A DNA stretch of 64,000 nt from Novosphingobium sp. PC22D (lineage in GTDB: Bacteria > Pseudomonadota > Alphaproteobacteria > Sphingomonadales > Sphingomonadaceae). Under the pieces are notes generated by a model. That model was given only the letters and a program-made list of their open reading frames with translations. It searched no databases and was not told where the DNA came from. Positions 1 through 8,900 of the stretch are shown here, in pieces. Each line of letters begins with the position of its first letter. Positions within the stretch are counted from its first letter, which is position 1. The stretch spans positions 186,001 to 250,000 of the forward strand of contig NZ_MWMO01000004.1 of NCBI RefSeq assembly GCF_002556635.1, given 5' to 3'. Position numbers and translations under genes: made by a program.

Positions 1-943
1 CCTGCCCGGCGTCGAACAGGCTGGCGGCCTTGAACACCATCAGGCTTGCCGCCTCGACCTGCATCCATGCCTTGGCGAGAGGATGCTGGATGCCCTGGTT
101 CTGGCCGATCGGCCGCCCGAAGACGATCCGTTCGCGTGCATATTGCGCCGCCTTCTGGATGGCGACGCGGCCCAGCCCGGTCGCCTCGGCGCCGAGCAGG
201 ACGCGCTCGGGATTGAGACCCTGGAGCAGGATCTTGAAGCCCTGCCCTTCTTCACCGATGCGATCTTCCTCGGGAATGAACAGGTCGGAGATGAACAGCA
301 TGTTCGAGCCGACCGCGTGGCGGCCCATCTTGGGGATCAGCCGGTGCTCGATCGCGTCGCGGTCGAGCTTGCAGTAGAACAGCGTCAGCCCCTCGGTCTT
401 GCGCTTCACCTCCTCGAGCGGCGTGGTCCGCGCGATCAGCAACATGCGGTCGGCAACGTGGGCGTTGGTGATCCAGATTTTCTCGCCGTTGACGCGGTAA
501 CCGCCCTCGACCCGTTCGGCGCGGGTCTTGAGGCTGGTGGTGTCGAGCCCGGTATTGGGCTCGGTGACGGCGAAGCACATCTTCTCCTCGCCGGTCAGGA
601 TCGGCGGGATCATCCGCTGCTGCTGTTCCTCGGTGCCGAACAGGATCACCGGTTCGAGCCCGAAGACCGGGCCGTGGATCGCCGAGGCCGCCGAGAGGCC
701 GCCGCCGCTTTCGGCCACCGCCTGCATCATCACCGCCGCCTCGCTGATCCCCAGCCCCGCGCCGCCGACCGCCTCGGGCATGGCGATGCCCAGCCAGCCG
801 CCGTCGGCCATGGCCTTGTGGAACTCGTGCGGCCATTCGCCCGAGCGGTCCTTCTCGAGCCAGTAGTCGTCGCTGAATTCGCCGCACTGCCGGAGCACCG
901 CCTCGCGGATGTTCTGCTGGTCTTCGCTGAGCGCAAAATCCAC
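1..943 (-). CDS. acyl-CoA dehydrogenase (3' end outside window)
   Basis: Flavin-dependent acyl-CoA dehydrogenase, expected to introduce an alpha-beta double bond into an acyl-CoA thioester. Reading begins at a GTG at 943 (VDFALSEDQQNIRE), the usual ACAD N-terminus; no better ATG is in frame. The seen part (about 314 residues) has the N-terminal helical domain, the middle beta-domain segment MCFAVTEPNTGLDTTSLKTR followed by GEKIWITNAHVADRML, and the start of the C-terminal helical domain (RIVFGRPIGQNQGIQHPLA). The C-terminal part, which carries the catalytic base, lies beyond position 1. It is transcribed divergently from the CoA-transferase gene at 1103, with 159 bases between them for both promoters. 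Its substrate cannot be told from sequence; the neighbours suggest a catabolic pathway. Confidence 0.93.
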   Translation of the reverse strand, partial: MDFALSEDQQNIREAVLRQCGEFSDDYWLEKDRSGEWPHEFHKAMADGGWLGIAMPEAVGGAGLGISEAAVMMQAVAESGGGLSAASAIHGPVFGLEPVILFGTEEQQQRMIPPILTGEEKMCFAVTEPNTGLDTTSLKTRAERVEGGYRVNGEKIWITNAHVADRMLLIARTTPLEEVKRKTEGLTLFYCKLDRDAIEHRLIPKMGRHAVGSNMLFISDLFIPEEDRIGEEGQGFKILLQGLNPERVLLGAEATGLGRVAIQKAAQYARERIVFGRPIGQNQGIQHPLAKAWMQVEAASLMVFKAASLFDAGQ

Positions 944-1102
944 GGGCCTGATCCTCTCGTCGGTCGCTTTTGTCGCCGAGCAGGTAGCAAGCCGGAAGCG
1001 AGCGCACAACCAAGTTCGTGCCGATAACGGCTCAACGAACGCAAATACGCATGGACCAGGCGCGCGACTTCGGCTAGCACGAAGCGAGAGAAGGAGACGA
1101 TC

Positions 1103-2302
1103 ATGAACGGGGAGGCGAAGCCGCAAGGCCCGCTCGAAGGGATTCGGGTCATCGATCTGACGAGCGTCGTGTTCGGCCCCTATGCCACGCAGATCATGGC
1201 GGACATGGGCGCCGAGGTGATCAAGGTCGAACCGCCGGCGGGCGACAACACCCGCTGGATCACCGAAGGCCCCGTGCCCGGCATGGGCGGCATCTACGTC
1301 AACGTGAATCGCGGCAAGAAGGGCGTGATGCTCGACTTGCGCCAGCGCGAGGACAAGGCGCGGCTCGAGGCGCTCGTGGCCAGCGCCGACGTCTTCATCC
1401 ACTCGATGCGCGGTAGCGCGATCGCGAAGCTCGGCTTCGACTACGAGGCGGTCCGCGCGCTGCGTCCCGACATCGTCTACACCAACTGCTACGGCTATTC
1501 GCGGCGCGGGCCCGAGGCCGACAAGCCCGCCTACGATGACACCATCCAGGCCGAATGCGGCATTCCCTACGTCCAGGGCCTGATGAACGGCGAGCCCGGC
1601 TATGTCGCCACGATCATGGCCGATAAGGTCGCCGGGCTGCACGCGCTCTACGCGACGATGATGGCGCTGTTCCACCGCGAGCGCACCGGCGAGGGCCAGG
1701 AGGTCGAAGTGACGATGTTCGAGGCAATGGCCTCGTTCATGCTCGTCGAGCACGCCAACGGCGCGATGTTCTCGCCGCCGACGACGCCCGCGCACTATCA
1801 CCGCGCGGTCGAGCGCAATCGGCGGCCCTACAAGACCAAGGACGGCTACGTCGCCGCGCTGGTCTACAACGACAAGCACTGGAACGCCTTCATCGAGGCG
1901 GTCAAACCCGCCTGGGCGTCCGAGGAATTCTCGACGCTCGAAAAGCGCGCACGCCAGATCGGCCGGGTCTACGGCCTGCTCGGCGAGACTTTCGCCACGC
2001 GTACGACGCAGGAATGGCTCGACACCCTGCGCGCGCTGCACATCCCGTGCGCGCCGCTGCGTTCGACCGACGATCTGCTCACCAACCCGCAGCTCGAGGC
2101 GATCGGCTTCTTCGAGGACGTCGAGACCCCGCAGGGCCCGGTGCGGTTTCCCGGCGTGCCGACATGGTTCTCGCGCACGCCCGGGCGAGTCGCCGGCCCC
2201 GCGCCGATGCTCGGCGAGGACAACGCGGCGGTCTTCGCCGAACTGGACGAATGGAACGAGGCATTCGCGGAATTGACCGGGACCGATGGCGTGACGAAAT
2301 AG
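1103..2302 (+). CDS. CaiB/BaiF family III CoA-transferase
   Basis: Family III CoA-transferase, 399 residues, the normal length. These enzymes move CoA between carboxylic acids through an aspartyl-CoA intermediate. Seen: N-terminal LEGIRVIDLTSVVFGPYATQ and MADMGAEVIKVEPPAGD, the NRGKKGVMLDLR segment, an acidic YDDTIQAECG stretch around residue 143 where the family has its catalytic Asp, and the RTGEGQEVEVTMFEAMASFM block. ATG 1103 follows a purine-rich GAGAAGGAGA site. First gene of a same-strand run with the ThDP enzyme and aldehyde dehydrogenase. By analogy with formyl-CoA transferase beside oxalyl-CoA decarboxylase, it may supply or recycle CoA for the ThDP enzyme; that link is inference. 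Confidence 0.93.
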   Translation: MNGEAKPQGPLEGIRVIDLTSVVFGPYATQIMADMGAEVIKVEPPAGDNTRWITEGPVPGMGGIYVNVNRGKKGVMLDLRQREDKARLEALVASADVFIHSMRGSAIAKLGFDYEAVRALRPDIVYTNCYGYSRRGPEADKPAYDDTIQAECGIPYVQGLMNGEPGYVATIMADKVAGLHALYATMMALFHRERTGEGQEVEVTMFEAMASFMLVEHANGAMFSPPTTPAHYHRAVERNRRPYKTKDGYVAALVYNDKHWNAFIEAVKPAWASEEFSTLEKRARQIGRVYGLLGETFATRTTQEWLDTLRALHIPCAPLRSTDDLLTNPQLEAIGFFEDVETPQGPVRFPGVPTWFSRTPGRVAGPAPMLGEDNAAVFAELDEWNEAFAELTGTDGVTK

Positions 2303-2306
2303 ACAG

Positions 2307-2353
2307 CGCTGTTGATTAGTGCTGGCAGCGTTCCGGCACTTGGTCTAACAGCG
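2307..2353 (+). other. stem-loop between CoA-transferase and ThDP enzyme genes
   Basis: Nested inverted repeats: CGCTGTT (2307-2313) pairs with AACAGCG (2347-2353), and inside it AGTGC (2318-2322) pairs with GCACT (2336-2340). It begins five bases after the CoA-transferase stop codon. No T-run follows, so it looks more like an mRNA processing or stability element than an intrinsic terminator. The remaining bases up to 2479 hold a purine-rich ribosome-binding region (GAAGAGGAAAGG) before the next start. Confidence 0.45.
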
Positions 2354-2479
2354 ACTCCGCGAGCGATCCCGGGAGGGTGAGCGGCACGCGAAGAGGCGGA
2401 ACGGACCGCCCGGCGCGGGCCCGAACAGCACTCTCCGGCACGACGGACAGGAACCTGAGAAGAGGAAAGGCAAGCCCAA

Positions 2480-4255
2480 ATGTACGACAACCAGCCACAG
2501 GCGGAAGCCACGACCTCGCAGGGCGTGCCCGTCTACAAGCGCATGCTCGACCTGTTCGAGGCCGAGGGGATCAAGACGCTGTTCGGCATCCCCGATCCCA
2601 ACTTCGTCCACCTGTTTCTCGAAGCCGAGAAGCGCGGCTGGACGGTCGTGTCCTCGCACCATGAGGCCGCGACCGGTCACATGGCGGCCGCCGCCGCGCG
2701 CATCACCGGCAAGCCCTCGGTCTGCATCGCCACGCTCGGCCCGGGCATGGCCAACGCCATGCCGGCGGTCCAGTGCGCCAAGGTCGAGAACGATCCGGTC
2801 ATCTTCATCGGCGGCCAGCGCGCCCGCGTCACCGAACGCCGCGTGCGCCGCGGCCGCATCCAGTTCGTCCGGCAGGAACCGATGATCGAGGATTCGGTCA
2901 AGTTTTCCAGCTCGATCGAATATGCCGACCAGGTCGACGAGATCGTGCGCGAGGCGATCCGCGTGTGCATGTCGGGCACCCCCGGCCCGGCCTATATCGA
3001 GTATCCGAGCCACGTGATCCTCGAGGAAGTCAACAACTCGCCGATCCTGCCGCCCGACCGCTACCGCCTGGTCAACGCGGGCGCCGACGGCGACCGCATC
3101 GCCGAGGCGGCCAAGACGATCATGGAAGCCAAGAACCCGATCCTGCTCGTGGGCCACGGCGTCCACACCAGCAAGGCGGGCGCGGCGGTCAAGGAACTGG
3201 CCGACCTCATGCAGTGCCCCGTGATCCAGACCTCGGGCGGCACCAGCTTCATCGAGGGGCTTGAGGAGCGCACCTTCCCCTACGGCTTCTCGGAAGTCTC
3301 GATCGACGCCGTGGTCGAGAGCGATTGCTGCGTCGCGCTTGCCACCGAGCTGGGCGAGCCCAGCCACTACGGCCGCTGGCGCCACTGGGTCGACAACGAG
3401 GCGAACCGCAAGTGGATCTACGTCCAGCAGGACCCCACCGCGATCGGGGTCAACCGTCCGATCGACATTCCGCTGGTCGGCGACGTGCGCGGCGTCGTGC
3501 CGCAGCTTTCGCGCGCGCTCAAGGACCTGGGCGGACGCAAGGCCGACGAGAAGCTGTCGTCCTATATCCAGCGCGACGCGCAGCAGCTCGTCGACATCGC
3601 CGAGGACGCCGCGAGCAAGGGCGACGGCAGCGACGGCAAGCCGATGCACACCAGCCAGTTCGTCACCGAGGCGACCAAGGCCTTCCCCGAGGATGGCATC
3701 ATGATCCGCGACGGCGGCGCCACGGTGATCTTCCAGTGGACCTATTCGCAGTGCAAGCCGCATGACGTGATCTGGAACCAGAACTACGGCCACATCGGCA
3801 CCGGCCTGCCCTATGCGACCGGCGCCATGCTCGCCGACCGCGCCGAGCGCGGCGTCAGCCGCCCGGGCATGCTGCTCACGTCGGACAGCTCGTTCCTGTT
3901 CCACGTCGGCGAGCTGGAAGTCGCGGTGCGCGAGAACCTGACCCTGGTCTGCGTCGTCGGCGTCGACTTCCAGTGGGGCCTCGAAGTGGGAGTCTACAAA
4001 CGCACCTTCGGCCAAGGCACCAGCGAGACCGGCACGCACTGGTCGGACAAGGTCCGCTTCGACAAGATCGGCGAGGGATTCGGCGCGGCGGGCGAGTTCG
4101 TCAGCGAGGCCAAGGACATCGGTCCCGCCATCAAGCGCGCCTACGAGCGCGGCGGGGTCACCGTGATCCACGTGCCGATCGATCCCAAGGCGAACTCGGA
4201 GGAAATGCCCAACTACTCCGAATTCCGCACCTGGTACGCCGAAGGCACGCAGTGA
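2480..4255 (+). CDS. divergent thiamine-diphosphate-dependent lyase/decarboxylase
   Basis: Acetolactate-synthase-like ThDP enzyme, 591 residues, with Pyr, central and PP domains in the usual order. The N-terminal HHEAATGHMA carries the glutamate (Glu62) that activates ThDP. The C-terminal cofactor motif, normally GDG-x24-27-NN, reads SDS (468-470) then VD (495-496) after the expected 24 residues. The metal-binding Asp469 is kept, Asp496 replaces the second Asn, and both glycines of GDG are serines. The fold is secure; the reaction is not. Candidates are 2-hydroxyacyl-CoA lyase or oxalyl-CoA decarboxylase-like cleavage, since a family III CoA-transferase lies upstream and an aldehyde dehydrogenase downstream, or another 2-oxoacid decarboxylase. 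Start is set by AGGAAAGG upstream of ATG. Confidence 0.85.
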   Translation: MYDNQPQAEATTSQGVPVYKRMLDLFEAEGIKTLFGIPDPNFVHLFLEAEKRGWTVVSSHHEAATGHMAAAAARITGKPSVCIATLGPGMANAMPAVQCAKVENDPVIFIGGQRARVTERRVRRGRIQFVRQEPMIEDSVKFSSSIEYADQVDEIVREAIRVCMSGTPGPAYIEYPSHVILEEVNNSPILPPDRYRLVNAGADGDRIAEAAKTIMEAKNPILLVGHGVHTSKAGAAVKELADLMQCPVIQTSGGTSFIEGLEERTFPYGFSEVSIDAVVESDCCVALATELGEPSHYGRWRHWVDNEANRKWIYVQQDPTAIGVNRPIDIPLVGDVRGVVPQLSRALKDLGGRKADEKLSSYIQRDAQQLVDIAEDAASKGDGSDGKPMHTSQFVTEATKAFPEDGIMIRDGGATVIFQWTYSQCKPHDVIWNQNYGHIGTGLPYATGAMLADRAERGVSRPGMLLTSDSSFLFHVGELEVAVRENLTLVCVVGVDFQWGLEVGVYKRTFGQGTSETGTHWSDKVRFDKIGEGFGAAGEFVSEAKDIGPAIKRAYERGGVTVIHVPIDPKANSEEMPNYSEFRTWYAEGTQ

Positions 4256-4322
4256 CCGGGCGGGTGCCCGGCACCTGCTGACACCATTTCGGCGCGTCGC
4301 CCTTGCAACCGGGCGGCGCGCC
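4256..4322 (+). other. two hairpins between ThDP enzyme and aldehyde dehydrogenase genes
   Basis: Directly after the stop codon CCGGGC (4256-4261) pairs with GCCCGG (4266-4271). A second, stronger stem pairs 4291-4302 with 4311-4322: twelve pairs with one G-T wobble and an eight-base loop. No T-run follows either one. They could protect or process the polycistronic message or partly end transcription before the aldehyde dehydrogenase gene. Confidence 0.5.
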
Positions 4323-4369
4323 GCTGACATTCGAACCCGAACGATAACCGCCAGATCCCGGGAGACGAC

Positions 4370-5791
4370 ATGCGCGAATACCTGAAATTCTACATCGACG
4401 GCCAATGGGTCGACCCGGTCACGCCGCAGAGCGCCGAAGTGATCAACCCCGCGACCGAGGACGTCTCGGGCACGATCTCGCTCGGCTCGCCCGCTGACGT
4501 CGACAAGGCCGTCGCCGCCGCGCGCGCCGCCTTCGCGTCGTATTCGCAGATGAGCGTCAAGGACCGGCTCGACCTGCTCGAGGCGATCCAGGCCGAATAC
4601 CTCAAGCGCGAAGAGGAACTCGGCGAGGCGGTGATGGAAGAGATGGGCGCGCCGCGCGCGCTCGCCTGCGGGTTCCACACCCTGCTCGGCAAGGGCCACC
4701 TCGGCACCGCGATCGAGGTGCTCAAGGAATTCAAGTTCGAGGAACAGCGCGGCGTCACCATGATCCGCAAGGAGCCGATCGGCGTCGTAGGCATGATCAC
4801 GCCGTGGAACTGGCCGATGAACCAGACCTGCGTGAAGGTGTTCCCCGCGCTCGCCACCGGCTGCACCATGGTGCTCAAGCCGCCGCAACTCGCGCCGTAC
4901 TCGGCCCAGCTCCTGGCCGAGATCATCGACGCGGCGGGCGTGCCCAAGGGCGTGTTCAACATGATCCAGGGCAAGGGCTCGGTGATCGGCGAGGCACTCT
5001 CCAAGCATGAAGACGTCGACATGATCAGCTTCACCGGCTCCGAGCCGGTGGGCGTGCAGATCCAGAAGGACGCGGCCGACACCGTCAAGCGGGTCGCGCT
5101 CGAACTGGGCGGCAAGAGCCCGTGGATCGTGCTCGACGACGATGGCCTGGCCGAGCACGTCGCCGGCGCGACGGCGGGGATGATGGGCAATTCGGGCCAG
5201 ACCTGCTCGGCGGGCTCGCGCCTGCTCGTGCCCAACGCCCGCATGGACGAGGCGAAGAAAGTCGCCGCCGAGGCCGCGAACGGCGTCACCGTGGGCGATC
5301 CCAAGGGCAACTTCGCGATGGGTCCGGTGGTCTCCAAGAGCCAGTACAACATCATCCAGCAGTACATCGAGAAGGGCATCGAGGAAGGCGGCGAGCTGAT
5401 CGCCGGCGGACCGGGCCGTCCCGAAGGGCTCGAGAAGGGCTGGTACGTCAAGCCGACCGTCTTCGTCGGCACCAACGACATGGTCATCGCGCGCGAGGAG
5501 ATCTTCGGGCCGGTGCTGGTGATGATCGGCTACGACGATCTCGACGACGCGATCGCGATCGCCAACGATTCGATGTTCGGCCTGGGCGGCTACGTCTCGG
5601 GCAAGGACCTCGACACGTGCCGCGACCTAGCGCGCAAGATGCGCACCGGGGCGATCTGGATCAACGGCGCGTTCGACTTCCACGCGCCCTTCGGCGGCTA
5701 CAAGCGCTCGGGCAACGGACGCGAATGGGGCGAGATGGGCTTCGAGGAATATCTCGAAACCAAGTCGATCATCGGCTTCGAACCCGCCTGA
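4370..5791 (+). CDS. NAD(P)-dependent aldehyde dehydrogenase
   Basis: Oxidises an aldehyde to a carboxylate; 473 residues, standard length for the superfamily. Visible: cofactor-binding ITPWNWPMNQ, MISFTGSEPVG, the general base Glu245 in LELGGKSP, the nucleophile Cys279 in SGQTCSAGSR, and EEIFGPVL near the C-terminus. Start ATG 4370 follows GGGAGACG. It is the last gene of the run begun by the CoA-transferase and is followed by a strong terminator. Context suggests it removes the aldehyde made by the ThDP enzyme. Closest known relatives act on aliphatic or aromatic aldehydes, so the substrate is open. Confidence 0.95.
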   Translation: MREYLKFYIDGQWVDPVTPQSAEVINPATEDVSGTISLGSPADVDKAVAAARAAFASYSQMSVKDRLDLLEAIQAEYLKREEELGEAVMEEMGAPRALACGFHTLLGKGHLGTAIEVLKEFKFEEQRGVTMIRKEPIGVVGMITPWNWPMNQTCVKVFPALATGCTMVLKPPQLAPYSAQLLAEIIDAAGVPKGVFNMIQGKGSVIGEALSKHEDVDMISFTGSEPVGVQIQKDAADTVKRVALELGGKSPWIVLDDDGLAEHVAGATAGMMGNSGQTCSAGSRLLVPNARMDEAKKVAAEAANGVTVGDPKGNFAMGPVVSKSQYNIIQQYIEKGIEEGGELIAGGPGRPEGLEKGWYVKPTVFVGTNDMVIAREEIFGPVLVMIGYDDLDDAIAIANDSMFGLGGYVSGKDLDTCRDLARKMRTGAIWINGAFDFHAPFGGYKRSGNGREWGEMGFEEYLETKSIIGFEPA

Positions 5792-5815
5792 CCTGAGGCG
5801 CAATTGCAACACCGC

Positions 5816-5856
5816 AGACGGCCGGGGCACAATCGGTGCTCCGGCCGTCTTGTCTT
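5816..5856 (+). terminator. Rho-independent terminator of the aldehyde dehydrogenase run
   Basis: A 15-base arm (5816-5830) pairs with 5836-5850 with one G-T pair and a five-base loop, followed by TTGTCTT. It ends the cluster before the exported amidohydrolase gene. Confidence 0.85.
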
Positions 5857-5915
5857 GACCGCCCCGCCCGCTAGGCTTGCCCCATAACAAAGCTTCGCGA
5901 GCGAGACATATCCTT

Positions 5916-8900
5916 ATGAAAAGCACCGCAACCGCGCTGGCGCTGGCCCTCGCGGCCTCCAGCGCGTTTCCCTTTGCCGCCTCGGCGCAACAGCCCGATC
6001 CCACCGACGACGCCGCGGCCGAGCCGACCCAGGCGCCCGAGGACGAGATCATCAGCCAGGACCAGCCGCCCGCGGCTCCGCTGCCCGCCGCCACCGCCGC
6101 GCCCACCGCGGCGACCAAGGCGGAAGCCGACACATGGGACGTCAACGCTCCGCGCGGGCTCAATCTTCGCCAGGTGCCGATCCGCACCGACGAAGGCACC
6201 TGGATGAACGTCGACGTCTCGCCCGACGGGCGCACCATCGCCTTCGACATGCTCGGCGACATCTACACGATGCCGATCGGCGGCGGCACGCCGACGCGCA
6301 TCGCCGAGGGACTCGCCTACGAGCACCAGCCGCGCTTCTCGCCCGACGGCCGCCGCATCGCCTTCACCTCGGATCGGGGCGGCGGCGACAACATCTGGAT
6401 CATGAACGCCGACGGCTCGGACAAGCGGCAGGTGACGAAGGAAGACTTCCGTCTGCTCAACCAGCCGACCTGGAGCCCCGATGGCCGCTTCATCGCGGCG
6501 AAGAAGCACTTCACGACCGGACGTTCGCTCGGCACCGGCGAGGTCTGGCTCTACCACGTCTCGGGCGGTGGCGGCGTCAAGCTGGTCAAGCGCGCCAGCG
6601 AGGCGCTGCAGAAGGAACTCGGCGAGCCGATCTACGCGCCCGACGGCGAGGCGATCTACTACGTGCGCAACGTCAGCCCGGGCAACACCTTCATCTACGC
6701 GCAGGATTCGCACACCGACCTGTTCAACATCGAGCGCTACGACATGCGGTCGGGCGAAGTCACGACGGTGGTCTCGGGCGCGGGCGGCGCGGTGCGCCCC
6801 ACCCCCTCGCCCGACGGCAAGTCGATCGCCTTCGTCCGCCGCGACGGCAACCGGACCACGCTCTGGGTCAAGGACCTGCGCACCGGCGCCGAACGCAAGC
6901 TCTACGACGACCTCGACCGCGACGTGCAGGAAACCTGGGCGATCACCGGCGTCTATCCCAACATGGACTGGGCGCCCGACGGCCGCACGCTCGTCTTCTG
7001 GGCGGGCGGCAAGATCCGCCGCGTCAGCGCCCAGGGCGGAGAGGCCACGGTCATCCCCTTCACCGTCAACGACACCCGCGTGATTGCCGATTCGGTGCAC
7101 CCCTCGGTCGAGGTCGCGCCCGACAGCGTGACGACCAGGATGGTGCGCTGGGCCAGCGTCTCGCCCGACGGCCGGCGCGTGGTCTACGAAGCGCTTGGCA
7201 AGTTGTGGACCAAGCCGATGGCGGGCGGCGCGGCCAAGCGCCTCGTCTCGAACGGCGGCGACGAGATGGAGCTGTGGCCGAGCTGGTCGCGCGACGGGCG
7301 CACCGTCACCTTCATCGGCTGGACCGACGACGGGCTGGGGCAGGTCAAGACCGTCGCGGCGGGCGGCGGCGCGGCGAAGACGGTGACGCGGGTCGCGGGC
7401 CACTACGCCAAGCCCAAATTCTCGCCCGACGGCGGCACGATCGTGTTCGAGCAGCGCGAGGGCGGCTATCTCACCGCCGCGCGCGGCGGCGACAATCCCG
7501 GGCTCTATCGCGTCCCGGCGGCGGGCGGCGAGGCCACGCGCATCCTCGCCGAAGGCGAGGAGCCGCAGTTCGGCGCCTCGAACGAACGCGTGTTCTATCT
7601 CGGCACCGCCGAGGGCAAGTACCAGCTCGCCAGCGTCAGCCTCGATGGCGGCGACAAGCGTGTTCACGCCTCGGGCGAACTGGTCAACGACTTCACCGTC
7701 TCGCCCGACGGGCAGTTCGTCGCCTTCCACCAGAACTACCAGGCCTTCGTCATGCCGCTGATGCCCGGCGGTCAGGAAGTGGCCGTCGACATGAAGGGCT
7801 CGGCGCTGCCCGCCACCCGGATCAGCCGCGACGGGGCCGACTTCGTAAACTGGTCGAACGGCGGCGAGGCGATCCACTGGAGCCTCGGCCCCACCCTCTA
7901 CACCGCGCGGCTGGCCGACCTGTTCCGCGCCGCGCCCGCCGACAAGGACGCGCCCGGCTTCGTCGCGCCGACGAGCGGGCTCGATCTCGCGATGACCGTG
8001 CCGGCCGACAAGCACAAAGGCACCGTGGCGCTCACCGGCGCCAAGATCCTGACCATGGCCGACAAGAGCGGCGGCGTGATCGAGAACGGCACGATCGTGA
8101 TCGAAGGCGACCGTATCGCCGCGGTCGGCCCCGCCGATGCCGTATCGATCCCGGCGGGCGCGGTGCGCGTCGATGCCGCCGGCAAGACCATCGTGCCCGG
8201 CTTCGTCGATGCCCACGCGCACGGGCCGCAGGCCGAAAGCCAGCTCATCCCGCAGCAGAACTGGTCGGCGATCGTCAATCTCGCCTACGGCACGACGACG
8301 ATCCACGATCCCTCCGCGCGCCCGGCCGAGATCTTCGCCGCATCGCAGATGCAGCGCGCCGGGATGATCCTCGCGCCGCGCACCTTCTCGACCGGCGAGG
8401 TGGTCTATGGCGCGAAATCGCCCGACGTCTACATGCAGATCGACAAGTACGAGGACGCGCTGAACGCGGTGCGCCGCCTCAAGGCGCAGGGCGCGATCTC
8501 GGTCAAGAACTACAATCAGCCGCGCCGCGAACAGCGCCAGATGGTGGTCGCCGCCGCGCAGGCCGAAAACATGGAGGTCGTGCCCGAAGGCGGCTCGCTC
8601 TACACGATGGACGTCTCGCTGATCCAGGACGGCAACGCGACGGTCGAGCACAACGTGCCGGGCGAGGTGTTCTACGACGACTTGATCCAGCTCTGGAGCC
8701 AGACCCGCGTCAACTACACGCCGACGCTGGTGGTGACTTACGGCGGCCCGGCGGGCGATCCCTACTGGCGCTCGCACACCGACGTGTGGAAGGCGCCGAT
8801 CCTGATGCGCCACGAGCCGCCCTCGATCCTGCGCGCGCAGAACATGCGCCGCGAGATCGCCCCCGAGGACGATTACGTCGACGACGACTCGGCGCGCGAA

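Noticed and set aside
2345..5158. Long minus-strand open frame across the ThDP and aldehyde dehydrogenase genes
   Set aside because: Spans two well-supported genes and their gap with low-complexity residues; a by-product of high G+C at third codon positions.
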